A DNA stretch of 64,000 nt from Capniomyces stellatus. Taxonomy: Eukaryota > Kickxellomycota > Harpellomycetes > Harpellales > Legeriomycetaceae. Positions 24,071-36,247 of the stretch are shown in pieces; position 1 is the first letter of the stretch, and each line of letters starts with the position of its first letter. The translations under genes were made by a program, and so were the position numbers. The notes beneath the pieces are model-generated. The model searched no databases. It saw only the letters and a program-made list of their open reading frames with translations, and was not told the DNA's origin. The stretch lies in the NCBI GenBank assembly GCA_001661515.1, contig LUVW01000013.1, positions 342,973 through 406,972 of the forward strand, read 5' to 3'.

Positions 24071-24944
24071 CTTGCTGTACCAGTGTTTACCAATTCCTTT
24101 GCTGCTGCTCGACTTTATCAAATCTAAGCTAGAGTTATTTATCTTGCCGATCTCCAAATAAAAAAAATACCTTCTCTCGCTTGATTTAATAGTATTTGAG
24201 TGCCAAGCTTTGCAAACAGCTTGATATCGACTTTTATCTATCCTCTATGTATTGCCCCTTGCTTTGTTGGGTCTCGTTCTGGCTTGGTAGGCAAAACGAA
24301 CACGGTATTTTACAATATTAAAGTATTGTGAGTGTAAAATAGAGCAGCCAAGTGAATATTTATTTCGGTATTATGACCTTAGTAAAGTTGGCTAGTTTAA
24401 AATAGAGTTTGAAGTTCGTGGTGGAATAAGTATAAAGCTTGTCAGATGAGATCCTCAAGGAATAATCTAGCTTTTATTACTACAAGCAGGCACTTTCTTT
24501 AAAAAAAAATCCCACTCAATTTGTAAAATCACGGATTTTAATGCTGAAAGATGGTATTTAATTAGAAATTAAAGCGGGCCAATCGTTAATTATAAGTGTT
24601 TTTTTCCATTAACTAATTCAAAATACTGAGGCATCTACTAAATTGAAATTAGCAACAATTACCTAAATCTACCCATTTATTTACTCGAATCATTAAATAA
24701 ACTCGCTTTAACCTTTAATATTATTATTGAAATTTACTTTTGTTTAAGGCAGTCAAAGAAAACAAACTTTGTACTATTTGTAACACGAGATCTCGAAAGT
24801 GGTCAGCAAAGAGAATAATAAACTCGGCCTGCGTATTATAATATAAGGTGACTTTTGGTAAAAGCAACGCTGTGTAGTCATTGGTGTTGCTTTTTTTAAA
24901 ATACTAGCAACAATGGCTAAACATCAAAAAACGACACTGGCATT

Positions 24945-25070
24945 TTCTTGGTGTTTTCTTTGTTGGTATTATCTTAACCAGTGTTTTTGCTGATGCACTC
25001 TTTACTGATGTCTTTGTTGATGTACTCTTCATTGGTGTCTTTACTGGTGTAATCTTTGCTGTATCAATTT
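24945..25070. repeat. Degenerate T-rich minisatellite
   Basis: Imperfect tandem units of about 15-18 bp sharing GTCTTTGTTGATGT / GTCTTTACTGGTGT-like cores. No open frame across it on either strand. Confidence 0.55.
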
Positions 25071-26244
25071 AATCACACTTTACAATAGTTTAGCAAGCAG
25101 CCAAGACTTGGCTATTTGCAGGGTATAGCTTACAAATAATAATCATCTTACCACAGTAATACATATCGCTTTCTGTGTTGGTATTTTGGCATTTAGCCAA
25201 TAAACCAAACTGATACGCTTTAAGAGAACAAGAAGAAACGGAAACGGAAACGGGAATAGAAAAAACAAAAAGTTCCCAAACAACGACAGCCTCAAGTTAA
25301 AAAAGGCTAAAGTGGGATAAACTGAGAAGCAAAGTCAAGAACACAAGCCCGCATTGTTTCCCAAGCTAAACAAAGCGAGTTGAATCTTGAAGTCAAAGTT
25401 AGACTATTGTTTTCCAAATGTCTCTTCTAAAAGAGAAATTTACATTGTTTGGGCATTGATACCTTTCCAATTCTAGTCATTGTTTAGGCTATGAAAGACA
25501 GTAGTAGCACAATTAAATGAAATAACCTTTTTCGTACAAACTTGAAGAAAAAATGGAAAGCCAATCCTATTTACTTAAAATATCAATTAAAAACTACACT
25601 GATAAACCCTGTTGACGGTATTGATGGTACCAATAAGTATACTTGCTGGAATTTTGCAATTACTTAGAATTGGCACCAGCGCAAACAAAGACAAATCTTG
25701 CATTTAGAGATTACAGTTGTCCCGTCTTATAGTCTCTTATCAAGACAATAAAAAGGCAAAGGGCGAAAAGGTGTTTTTTATCAGTGGAAAAAGTCAAAGT
25801 TGGCCAGGTCTTCCTGAATAATAATAAAGAATGGTTGGTGGTTTAGTAGCCAAAAAGAACTCAAAAAACTGGCCAATGAAAGACAATATTTGCTTAAAAG
25901 CGAATTTTCTAGCGCTGCCAAAATGAAATACAGATGGGCAAATCAAAAACCCTCACGTAAAAAGTTATTCAAAAAAAACAAAAGATTGTTGAAAAAAACA
26001 TAAAGGACAAACTATTGGAGCTGTGTAAGCAAAATTTAATTATATAAACGTGGAATGAGAAAAATTGCATTAAAATGTGCGTCTGCAAATAAAAGAAGAG
26101 AATAGCAAATGTATGTTGCCCTTCAACAGGCCAATGGTTAATTTAAACAAAATATGATTTTTTTGGTTGATTCGTATTTGTGATTAATAAAAGAGGTTAC
26201 AAACAATAAGTAGAAATAGGGATATGCGCGCTCTGACTTTGTGG

Positions 26245-26252
26245 TATATAAA
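26245..26252 (+). promoter_or_regulatory. TATA-like box upstream of SIL1
   Basis: TATATAAA about 190 bp upstream of the SIL1 ATG, in the sense orientation. It is the best core-promoter match in the spacer; the transcription start is unknown. Confidence 0.4.
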
Positions 26253-26437
26253 GGAACATATCTTGACCAGAACTCAAGCTGGCTCTAAAGTAAAAAAAAT
26301 AAAAATAACCGACAGAAAGGCAACACGGCACTGGTTTTATAGCAAACGAGGATAATAGAAATATATAGTAGTATATATTCGATCAAGCTCTTCAATTCAG
26401 TATTTTGTAAGTAGAAAAAAAGACAGTAGACTGCAAC

Positions 26438-27955
26438 ATGAAGCTGAGCATTTTGGGCATTTTGGCACTAACTTCGGTGGTTTTGGGCAGGATAATAAAG
26501 GAAGATACTCCAGCACAGATATTGAAGGAGATAACCAGAGGAGATGAGGTGTACATTTGTGTTCAGGAAAATGAGTTTGAGGAAAATAAAGAGAAGGACT
26601 GCTACCCAAAAGCGTTCAAAGCAACAGACGAATTCCAAGTGATTAGAGAGGGGCAGACAGTGCATAAGGGGCTCCATTTTAGCATTGATATGACAACAGG
26701 CGTCAAGATGGCCAAGTTGCTTTCAAAGGAGACGGATGAAAAGAAGGCAGCTGAGGGCGAGAATGGAGGAAATATCCTGGAAAAACAGATATATATGGAT
26801 AGCGAAAACACCAAGCAAAAGGTATTTAGGCCGTATGAGGATGTGAAGGAAGAAAACAAGTCGGAGGGTGTAGCGGATCCCGGAAATGGTCTGGTGCTGG
26901 TAGAGTCAGATGAAGAGGAGGCAAGCAAGGAAGAAGAGGATAAAAAAATGATTGACAAGATCTCTGAGGAATTTTTGAAACAGAAGCATGAGGCTCGTCT
27001 AAAGTTAAACGCCCAAAACTTGGCCAAGGTTAGTGGTAGTCAAAGCGGAGAGCCAGGAGGCACAGAGGATAATAAAGAGGGTGGGGCCAAGAGCGGCGAC
27101 GGGATTAAAAAGGACACTAGGTTCATCACAAAAGTAAGCATGTATGAGGGCTTTTTTATCGAGAGCAAGAAGACTTTTGAGCAGGCAAAGCAGTTTCTAA
27201 AGGAGATGGAGGAGTACTCGCACGATATGGAGTTTGGCGCTGATCTTATGAAGAGCAAGATATTATATGGTCTGCTTAGTAGTTTTGAGCTGGATATCGA
27301 CTATGATTCAAAGTCTAACATAATTGATCAGAAGGAGGAGATCCGAGGCATGCTTGCAATGGTGTTTACTTCAGCGCTGCAAAATAATCCTGAAGCCCAA
27401 AAATATGCGTTGGAAAACGGAGCCTCAGAAAGGCTGCTTTTAATGTTCAAGGAAGAACATTCTGTTTCTGTAAAAAACCACATGCTGTTTTCAATTTCCA
27501 GCTTGATTAGCGGAAATTTGGATTCCAGAGAGTCGGTTATAAGCGTTGGGGGTTTGGATACTCTTGAAAGCTCGTTCAAAGATTCCATTGAGCGGTCGAA
27601 ATTGTCTGAGGGGCTGCAGCAGAGCCAACTTAATGCCGAGGTCAAGCTAAGAAGAAGAGTTTTACAGATTGTCGAGGATTTCTTCAACGCGCACATGTAC
27701 TCTAAAGACCAAAACACCAAGCCGAGCAACGATGGAGCCAAGGCCGACCCAAAAAAGCCAGCTGATTTTGGAGCAGGCGCTGCGAAATGGTGCGAGTTTA
27801 TACAAAGCTCCTTGCTAAATAACAAAGTAATTCGCAAGTCTGAAGATTTTGCCGCTGAAAAGTCTGTAATAGAATCATGCTACACAGTATTAAACCAGTA
27901 CTATCCGCAACAATGCCCAAAATCCACATTGAATTCGCTTAATAGGTGGGCTTGA
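26438..27955 (+). CDS. SIL1: Sil1-like ER nucleotide exchange factor for BiP
   Basis: Armadillo-fold nucleotide exchange factor that releases ADP from the ER Hsp70 BiP/Kar2. Single exon, 505 aa. The N-terminal signal peptide (MKLSILGILALTSVVLG) is followed at about residues 53-80 by the Sil1 signature CYPKAFKATDEFQVIREGQ..HKGLHFSID. Residues about 140-200 are acidic and Lys/Glu-rich. The helical ARM region runs from about 225 to 460 (ILYGLLSSFELDIDYDSK, NNPEAQKYALENGASERLL, KNHMLFSISSLI). The C-terminus ends in NRWA with no HDEL/KDEL, so retention would depend on another signal or partner. Longer than yeast Sil1 (421 aa), mainly through the acidic segment. TGA stop. Confidence 0.85.
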   Translation: MKLSILGILALTSVVLGRIIKEDTPAQILKEITRGDEVYICVQENEFEENKEKDCYPKAFKATDEFQVIREGQTVHKGLHFSIDMTTGVKMAKLLSKETDEKKAAEGENGGNILEKQIYMDSENTKQKVFRPYEDVKEENKSEGVADPGNGLVLVESDEEEASKEEEDKKMIDKISEEFLKQKHEARLKLNAQNLAKVSGSQSGEPGGTEDNKEGGAKSGDGIKKDTRFITKVSMYEGFFIESKKTFEQAKQFLKEMEEYSHDMEFGADLMKSKILYGLLSSFELDIDYDSKSNIIDQKEEIRGMLAMVFTSALQNNPEAQKYALENGASERLLLMFKEEHSVSVKNHMLFSISSLISGNLDSRESVISVGGLDTLESSFKDSIERSKLSEGLQQSQLNAEVKLRRRVLQIVEDFFNAHMYSKDQNTKPSNDGAKADPKKPADFGAGAAKWCEFIQSSLLNNKVIRKSEDFAAEKSVIESCYTVLNQYYPQQCPKSTLNSLNRWA

Positions 27956-28680
27956 GAGTATCAAACCCCACTATATCGCTCGTATAAGTCCGAATCCGTG
28001 CATTCTTGAGCTGTTATGACTATTGCTGTGTTGAATGACAGTTTGTATATTTGCCACTTGATTTATTTGCCTATTACTTTTTGTTTGTTTTTGTTTTTTG
28101 TTTTTTGCTTTTGCTTTACAGATTTTGGTTACATTTGTATAGTTTTTAAGCCATTGTGGCCGAATTTACTTGACTTGGTATAACATTTTTCTTTTATTGT
28201 AACCAATTTATCAAACCACTAAACAACTACACCATGATTAATATTGTTAATAGCAATAAAATGACAAGAGTGTGGTATTGGGAGAGTGTGTGTGGTGGCA
28301 AGAGAGAAAGAAGGAGAGAGGGTGTGTGTTAAGAGCCATGGATAGTTATACATTCATCCGCCAATATGCGTTCATTAACTTATGTCAACATCGGCAATAC
28401 TACTTTTCGTCAAAACTTTGATGAGATGTTTACAACTAACTGGGTCAGTAGAATAGGAAACTAAAGACAAGCTTGGATCATAAAATACAAATACAAATAC
28501 ACATACAAAAAAAAAAGACTTATTAATATAGTATGTCAACTTTACTTGCTACATGTTTCTTTTGTTTTGTAGATACCGCCACTAATGGCTTTAACAAGTG
28601 TAGTTTCTTGGTGCTTGTTTATTAATAATTTAAAACTTAGCCTCCTAAAAAAGTAAATGAAATCGAAAAGCTGCAAAAAA
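27956..28680. other. Convergent spacer SIL1 / ATP4
   Basis: T-rich 3' flank of SIL1, then a G/A-rich stretch near 28260-28330. No gene seen. Confidence 0.5.
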
Positions 28681-29951
28681 TTAAGCAGAGACGTTGATCT
28701 TCTTCATGTCACCAAGACACTCCTGGATGATTTCTTGTTGGGTCTTTGGGTTTGCGATTTGGGCACGGATGCTTTGGATGACGCGGTTTGCAACCTGCTT
28801 TTGCTCGTTTTCACGGACTGAGCTTTCATAGCGGACCCAGGAGTCAAGCACGGCCTTGATTTCGTTGTGGATAGCAATCTTTTGCTTCAACTCGAAAGTC
28901 TCGGATTCCATCGAAACAACTTCGCGGGTCAATCCAAACAAGGATTTGGTGATTGGGACAATGTCCTTGAGCTGGGATAGTGACTCGATCTTTGAGGATA
29001 CGGTTTCTTTGTGTCCGGAACGTGCCTTGTTCAAGATGCTGACAATGCTGTCGCTGTATTCTCTGGCCCACGAGTTCATTGGCTCCTTGACCTTGTTGTA
29101 TAGAATCGAAACAAGTCCAACAAAAGCGGCAAGAACAACTGTTTCCTCGTTGAAAACATAGATTTCTTTTGAAACCAAGAATGCTGTCAGTCCTGTGGTG
29201 GCTGCAATATACCCTGTCTTGGTAACCAAGTTGTCTCCTGGCATACTTTGAATAAAGCTCATGGCCTTGTCATCTAGCGGATGTTAAAACGCAATTATAG
29301 AATATTACCTCAATCCAACCAAAATATGTGTGTCACTTTTTAAAACAAATAAACAGTTAAATAAATAAACATTGGGTAGCCAATCACATAGCATCATAAG
29401 GTTATTTATGTGCTTGCTGGCTCTAATCAACTGTTTCTTTATCGGCTTCTACAAAGCAATTTATCCTGACAAAATACTTACTACCACCAGACTCTGGCTT
29501 GGAAGAGTAAAAGTTTCTATCAACAAGAAGGTAAGCAGATAAATCAATTAAGGTGTAGTTCAGCAAATAAATAAAAAAAGATCCTGATTTAAACCGATTA
29601 AACAAAACAGCTTAACCCAAAGCCATCTTGATAAAGTTGTCAACTACAACTCAAACCATATCAAATAGCAACACTCTATTCGCTATAAGCTAGTACCTTG
29701 CTACAAAGGCTGAAGATGGTGTAGCACGGATGGCAACTGAGCGTGAGGATGCTACATAATAATAGTAAAAGTTTTTCTCTTTTAATTCCAATTCTCTTAT
29801 TATTATTTTAGCCCAGAAATAAATCACGGATAATCAAATGTGAAACTTGTAACAACAAATATGTAATAAAACAAAGAGGAGAAAAAATAATAGTTAAATT
29901 AGGCGACTATCGCTTACCCAAAAGACCTCTTGATACTTGTTGAAAAGCCAT
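28681..29951 (-). CDS. ATP4: Mitochondrial ATP synthase subunit b
   Basis: Peripheral-stalk subunit b of F1Fo ATP synthase, inner mitochondrial membrane. Four exons: 29951-29918 (34 nt), 29751-29697 (55 nt), 29516-29482 (35 nt), 29273-28681; 238 aa, junction phases 1, 2, 1. The first three tiny exons encode a classic presequence (MAFQQVSRGLL, SSRSVAIRATPSSAFVAR, NFYSSKPESGG). Exon 4 gives the b-subunit core: PGDNLVTKTGYIAATTGLTAFLVSKE, two hydrophobic segments, VKEPMNSWAREYSDSI and the long helical C-terminus. Human and yeast mature proteins have similar length. The joins are supported by phase and by a sensible targeting peptide. Divergent spacing of 1.3 kb separates it from the secreted-protein gene. 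Confidence 0.92.
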
Positions 29952-31251
29952 CTTGAAATTTCTATTGATCAGGATTCAAATTTTATTGGATTATTAGCAT
30001 ATCTAATTCTGCTTGTTAAAATACACTATCTGGACTATGTTCCAAACATCAAGTTAATCGACCGGTATATCAACACTTATATCATCTCCAAAGTGATTGA
30101 CAGAATCTAGATTTAAACCTCAAACTTTTCTCTCTCCCTTCCTTCAAAGTAAATAAGGTTTAAATGTTCTTCAGGATCTTGGAATATACAATAAATAAAT
30201 AAGTGCCGTTGTGGTCTACAAAAGTTGATCCTAGTTCGTACTTTTAAGTGCGGTACTAATAGTATTGCTACTTACATTAGTTCTGATTGAAAATTCAGGT
30301 TTATACTGCGCTTGAACAAAACAACTCTAATCTTTATACTCGAGTTGCTGGTTATTTACCACTTTATTGTTATATTTACAATTTCCCATTTATTAGCTAT
30401 TTCACTGATTTATTATTATCTATTTGCAAGTTTCATGAGCCTACAAAACCTCCCTTTACTTTTCATCTCATTTTTTTTTTCATTCGTTTTTTTTCCCTAA
30501 TGTTTTTACAAGTTGATATTAAAAACTATCCAATTTGTCTAGTAAAACTTGGCTGACTATTGGTCAAGATAGGATAGCATCCTATTTCACTATCTATTTG
30601 TCAGTTTTTTTTTATTGAAATGTCTATTTGACAGTTTTTATTCAGTTTTGGCTAATTAAATTACACTTTTACTCCTAATCAAGTCAAAGATCAAAACTAG
30701 CTTTGGAAAAGCGCACTTCAAACCAAGAGGATAAAGCGAGCTTTATCAGAAAGGTTTGCAAGTCAAGCTGGAATACAACCAACAGCCCAGATTCGGTTTT
30801 TTATTTTTAAGACGTATTAAACTTGAACTCTTTGTACCATAGCAAAAACACAACCAAAAGAATCGCAGCTTTAAAAAAAAAAGCTTGGAAAAGCGCTGGT
30901 TCACTTCCAAATCGATTCAATAAATCTGATACTTAGTCCATAAATCGTCAAAAACACTTAATTAAGACCAACATGGACTCACCGCTAACTATAAAGACGC
31001 TGATGCCAAATGTAACTCGTCTAATTGTGCTGTTAATATGTGAATAGCGCGCCTTGACAGTTTGCTGTTTCTAGAACTCTGAAAGTAAACGTTTATAATT
31101 TTGTCAACAAAATTTATTATGAGAAAAAAAAAATTTAAAGTTAAAATAGTTTAAAGCTTCAATAAAAACAATAAGGTGCTTTAAAGACTTTGGATAGGAA
31201 AATACTATATTTATGCAACGAGCCCTGATAGTTTGGTTTATTGCAGAAATA
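29952..31251. other. 1.3-kb spacer upstream of ATP4
   Basis: AT-rich, no supported gene. Frames at 30287-30556 and 31104-31337 have no recognisable similarity and probably occur by chance. Confidence 0.5.
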
Positions 31252-31713
31252 CTAATCCGCAACCTTAAATGCTTGAAGTACAAAGTTCGCACCAACATAA
31301 ATTCCTTCCAGCATAGACAAAGTGCATTTACTTTCATTCATTAATTTGGCCATTTTTTCAATAGAAGCGCTAAACAAAGGGTTATAACTGTAGTTTTTTT
31401 CATAAAAAGACCCTGAAATAGTAGCACACCAAGTGGAATTGTCTACTTTTATGAAAGACATATCTTGGCTAGAGGTGTTTTTTTCCTTGCCATTCATTTT
31501 TTCAGCTTCACTTTTCCAATATTTAACCACCTGTTGAGGTATAGGACTAAAATATCCACTGTTTCCAGTGTACAGTTTTGTCATAAAATAGTTATTATTA
31601 TTATTAATAACAATGTTATCGCATATTATCCATCCAGGAGAATACTCTTTGCACCCTTCCGAATTGACAGTGAAGGCAGTTGCAGCCATAGTCATAAATA
31701 TTGCGAGTTTCAT
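31252..31713 (-). CDS. Small secreted protein, unknown family
   Basis: 153-aa single-exon protein that I do not recognise. It starts with a clear signal peptide (MKLAIFMTMAATAFTVNSEG). The mature part has an even four cysteines (in GCKEY, IICDN, TWCAT and KCTL contexts), an Asn run (INNNNNYF) and no transmembrane segment, so two disulphides and secretion are plausible. Its 5' flank carries a 10-bp tandem repeat ending only about 10 bp upstream of the ATG. No homologue is recognised; it could be a lineage-specific host-interface protein, but that is only inference from secretion. Confidence 0.6.
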   Translation of the reverse strand: MKLAIFMTMAATAFTVNSEGCKEYSPGWIICDNIVINNNNNYFMTKLYTGNSGYFSPIPQQVVKYWKSEAEKMNGKEKNTSSQDMSFIKVDNSTWCATISGSFYEKNYSYNPLFSASIEKMAKLMNESKCTLSMLEGIYVGANFVLQAFKVAD

Positions 31714-31721
31714 TCTGTGTA

Positions 31722-31781
31722 CTTTGTTGCTGTTTGTTGCTGTTTGTTGCTGTTTGTTGCTGTTTGTTGCTGTTTGTTGCT
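31722..31781. repeat. TGTTTGTTGC 10-bp minisatellite
   Basis: One diverged (31722-31730) and five perfect TGTTTGTTGC units (31731-31780). On the minus strand they fall in the immediate 5' leader or promoter of the secreted-protein gene. Confidence 0.9.
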
Positions 31782-32284
31782 ATTCCTATTTGCGCTGACT
31801 ATTGCTATTCCTATCTGTGCTGCTTGTCTGATAACCGGCTAATTTCTGTATATATAATATCTGTTTTTTGAACGTGTACAGCTAAATGTGTATCTGTGGT
31901 TCTGGTTGCTTGAAGAAAAAGATGTGTATTTCCATCTCACCTTCGATTCTCTCACTATTTATACTTTTTTTTGCCTATCTGAATCTGGTCTCTACACTTT
32001 ACTTTCTATCATTCTGTTGCATCTATCTCTTGTTTTTTCTTTGTCTTTTTGTTTTTCCAGTGCAAGGTGTTTTGATTTCATTTTTTTCCATTGAGATGTT
32101 TTCACTCTATCTTTGTGTTCTTGACGCTACTGTTCTTTTGTTGTTGCTATTCTTATACTGATGCTACCACTGCTCGTCAACGAAAAAAAGGAAACGATGG
32201 CAGCATCGACCTAGTGTAAACGCGTGATGCAGCAAACAGCCGATTTTGATTGGCGATGATATAAGGGTTGGGTTTATGGTATGC

Positions 32285-32377
32285 AGTCTGGGGTATATAG
32301 TTTGGGGTTTGAGGTCTAGGGTATGTAGTTTGGGGTCTGGGGTCTGGGGTCTGGGGTCTGGGGTTTGAGGTCTGGAT
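32285..32377 (+). repeat. G-tract array, likely G-quadruplex
   Basis: Heptamer TCTGGGG repeats. Five GGGG runs at 32332-32335, 32339-32342, 32346-32349, 32353-32356 and 32360-32363 are each separated by TCT, a textbook G4-forming arrangement, flanked by degenerate copies (TAGTTTGGGG, GAGGTCT). Confidence 0.85.
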
Positions 32378-33714
32378 TTATAGCTTGAGTTTATAGCTTG
32401 AATTTATGACCTGAGCTAAGCACGAGTTAAGCATGGGGTTTGTGCTGCTCTTTCCGCTACTATTCTTACGTTTTCTGCTACCCCCAAGCATCCTTCCAAA
32501 CATCCATTATTCTTTTTGCTGTTCCATTTTTGCTTTTACTTTTTTTTTTTGTGATCTTTTGTTCTCTGTTTGTGGTAATAGTGTTTTTGTTGGGCTGTTT
32601 GCTTGATCATTTGGTTGCTGTGGAAACATAAACACACCAGCAACCACAGTAGATGTCCAATAGAACATAAACGAAGTCATCTCCCTCACGAAAGAACAGC
32701 AGGGTGATTACAATATGGGCTTAGTGCTGGTATAGTGTTGATACGGCGCCAATAGAAGAGCGTCTTGGTTTTGTGTGCTATATGAATGGGTGATTTGCCT
32801 ATAAATTTGGGGTTGAGCTAATGTAGAAAGTGTTGGGGATGCCGTATTTCTGGTGCATAAATGGACGTATGATTTAGTCTAGTCAGATTTCCAAATAGAT
32901 GTTGCTTGATTCCGTAGAATGGCGGGTGTTTCCAAAACCAGTTTTATTATTGAAATGTCCAAAACAAGTTTTATTTTAGAGAAAAGTTTGCACAAAATGG
33001 TTGCAAAAATAGTAGTGAGCTTTTATCGCTTTTAGTAAAATAATAATAATAAATAGCAAAATTAGTGGTGACTATGTTGGAGATGGTGGTGGGTAAAACA
33101 AACCACCCCATATATTCGGCAAAGGGGTGATAGCGTTTTATTTAAGGAGAGGTGGTGTATTGTTGGTGGTGAATTGTACAAGCACAGAAAGGTGCGTTGT
33201 TGGCCAATTGTAAACGTGATGTGCGGTGTCATTAATAACACTACATCAACTTTTATATTTATATTTATATTTAAATAGAATCGTGAGTTTGGGGAGAAGA
33301 AAATTTGTGCAATTAATGTAAAGACATGTTGCAACCAAGCTTGAATTAGTATAATATGTATATATAAAAAATCCACAACTAGGTATAGCCATAATAGTGA
33401 TTTATGGGTTGGGAAAGGGGAGACTAGCGCACTTATATATTACAAGTGGTTTTACGGAGTGGCCCCAGGTTTGATTTGACAAAGTCGAGTGCGTGTCTGA
33501 ATAGTACAGCTATTGGGCGGATGCTTAATTTTGGGAGACGAACAATAGACAAAAAGACAAGTAGTTCGAAAGACAATGTCGTGGTTATGTGTACGCATTG
33601 TTTAATCGCGTTTATGTTAACTTGGTGAATAATAGTATAAAAGATTAGCATAAAACTGGTTTAGTAGTAAGAAAAATGTAATGTAGAATATAGAGCAGCG
33701 AAAGATAGATTAAA

Positions 33715-36212
33715 TTAAAAGTTGTTTGATGAGAAATCAGACTCTGACAAATATGTGGCTACTACAGTTCTGTCGGCAAACTTCCTGCCGGCCAACGCAC
33801 GCAGAGCAACAGCAGACTCATTGACTGAAGAGAATTTGACAAAGATCTAAGCCAGAAAAAAAAGGAGAATATAGATCTTGGTTGAATAAACGCAGTAAGA
33901 ATAAGAAGAAAAAAAAGGAAAGAAAGGTATGAAATCAACTAAACGCAGCAAACTCACCTTTCCAACGCCTGGAACTTGCTGCTCGGGAATGGGTCTTGGA
34001 ATCTTGACACTTTGGACCAGGCCAAACTTTCCGCATTCTTCCTTGACGTCCTCAAAGATATCTATAAAGAAAGAGATCAAAATGGAAAAAAAAAACAGTT
34101 GAGCAAAAGAATGTAAATAAGAAGCAAGAAAAAAAAGTAAAGGGAGACAAGTACAAACCTTGATATTCGTTGTCGTCGAGCAACTCTTCTTCGCTGACCA
34201 TGTTGAGTAGTTGAAGGACAGTGGTTACTTGAGCGCTTTCTCCAGAAGTGGCAGGCTGCAGTAGACTGCTGGGCATATTGATAGGCATGACACCGTGTTG
34301 CTGAGAACCAAAGAGTTGGCCGGGCATCTGGGAGGCTCTAGAGCCAATACTGGCACGCTGGACAATGATGCGCCTGTCGCCGAGTTCCATGTTGTTTAGG
34401 CCTTGACATGCTATGTCGGTGATGTTTAGGTCGGCATACTCGCAGAAGGCAAAGCCTTTGGATAGGCCGGTCATGTTGTCTTTAACTAGGCAGAAGGCCT
34501 TGAGCTGGCCAAAGGTGTTGAGCAGCTCAACGACCTGCTCGTCGGTCAAGTAGTTGGGTAGATTTCCAATGTATACCTTATGTGGCGTTTCGGGAACCAT
34601 GGTGGGCAGGCCTACAGAGTTGTTTATTCCTGAGTTCCCAGGACCATCGTGACTGTTTAGGGGAAGTGGATCTGGGGGCTGGCCAGGAGGTGGCAAGTAG
34701 TCCTTTGGTCTTCTGATTTTAAGGTTCTGGGTTTGGAACTGGGTTCCGTCAAGGCTCATTCCCATGGTTGCCTGCTCGTTGGTTCTGAACTCCACAAAGG
34801 CATAGTTTTTGGCGTGGTTGATCTGGACAGCTACAACTGGGAACTCGGACTCCGAGGCATACCCCTTATCGATCATCAGTCTGTTGAAGAATCCTGCTAT
34901 TGTGTCCTCGTTAACCCCATACGGAATGTTTCCTATATACAGCCTGCGCATTTGCCGCACTAGCAAGCTTGATTTTGAGTCCATTTCTCTCCCCTCGCTA
35001 ACAGCCAAATCGCGCATCTTTTGCTCCTGCAGTACTGCTGGGTTAAACGACGCCACGTTACGCGACCCTAGCGCCTGGCCCGGTGGTGGGAATAACCCTG
35101 CTGCTTTGGCCTCCAGCGCCGACAAACCCTCAAGTCCTGGCGGTGCAAGGTCCCATAGATTTAGCTTTCGCGTTCTTAGATGTAGCGGCACAACCTCGAC
35201 CCTTGACCTTTCTGACCCCCGCCTTCTGTCCTTGTCTCTACGCCCTGAATCTGATCTACTACGAGTTCGAGACCTGTACCTCCCTCCTCTGTCGCGACTA
35301 TCTCTACGTCGACGATCCCTATCCCTATCTCTTCCTCTGTCCCTATCTCTGTCCCTGTCTCTACCCCTATCTCTGTCTCTATCCCTTCCCCTGTCTCTCT
35401 CTTTCTCTCTTTCTCTCTCTCTTATTCTGCTTCTATCCCTTTCGCCTTCTTGTATATTTTCTTTCTTTGCTTCTCCCGCTACAACATTATCTCTTTCCCC
35501 ATTCTGTAAAGCCATCTCTGCATCCACATCTCCCCCTAGTTGCCCCGCATCTCTTGACTCCCTACCTCTGTCTACACCTCTCTCTCTGTCCCTCTCTCTA
35601 TCCCTACCCCTTTCCCTTTCCCTTTCTCTACTTCTGTCTCTGCCCCTCTCTCTACTTCTGTCTCTACCTCTACCTCTATCTCTCTCCCTATCCCTATCCC
35701 TATCCCTATCCCTATCCCTATCCCTATCCCGGTCTCTTCTATCACTTCTACTATATTCCTCTTCATCCTCCCTTTTTCTTTTCTCGCTCTGCCGCTCATC
35801 CCTCTTATCTCTAACAAGCGTTTCTCCTAGTGAATGTAAAAGCTCATCCGCCATCTTTTCTGCCTCATTCTCCCTATTTTCCTTTCTCTCATCGCTGTTG
35901 CTTGCTGCTCTCCCGCTTTGCCCATCTCTCCTCGCCATCTCCAAACGCTTGCGTAGCAATTGCTCCTTTTGATAACCATCGACATTATCTTCGCCCCTAC
36001 GCTCTACTTCATTTGCGTATCCATTTTGACTGCCTAGCCCCTCTCTCTCATCTCCTACCTTCCTTTCTCCCTGATCTTTATTCCCTGCTGCTGCCGATCT
36101 ATCTTCATCATTGCATTCATCTCTCTGTTCCTCTCTCTCTGTTTTTGTTTCCTCCCCCCTATTCACCTTTACTTGCCCGCTCAACATTACACCATCCCCT
36201 AAAGCCATCTCC

Positions 36213-36247
<35 letters not shown>

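Larger units (their letters stand above)
24071..26437. other. 2.4-kb divergent spacer, Sel1 gene / SIL1
   Basis: AT-rich, no supported gene. It contains a degenerate 15-18 bp repeat near 24945-25070 and a TATA-like element before SIL1. Confidence 0.5.
31714..33714. other. 2-kb spacer with repeats
   Basis: Contains the 10-bp minisatellite at the left edge, a G-tract array near 32.3 kb, and T-rich frames at 31886-32161 and 32440-32631 that look like composition artefacts. No supported gene. Confidence 0.5.

Noticed and set aside
31886..32161. Hydrophobic + frame of 91 codons
   Set aside because: Phe/Leu-rich translation of T-rich DNA without recognisable family; not supported as a membrane protein gene.
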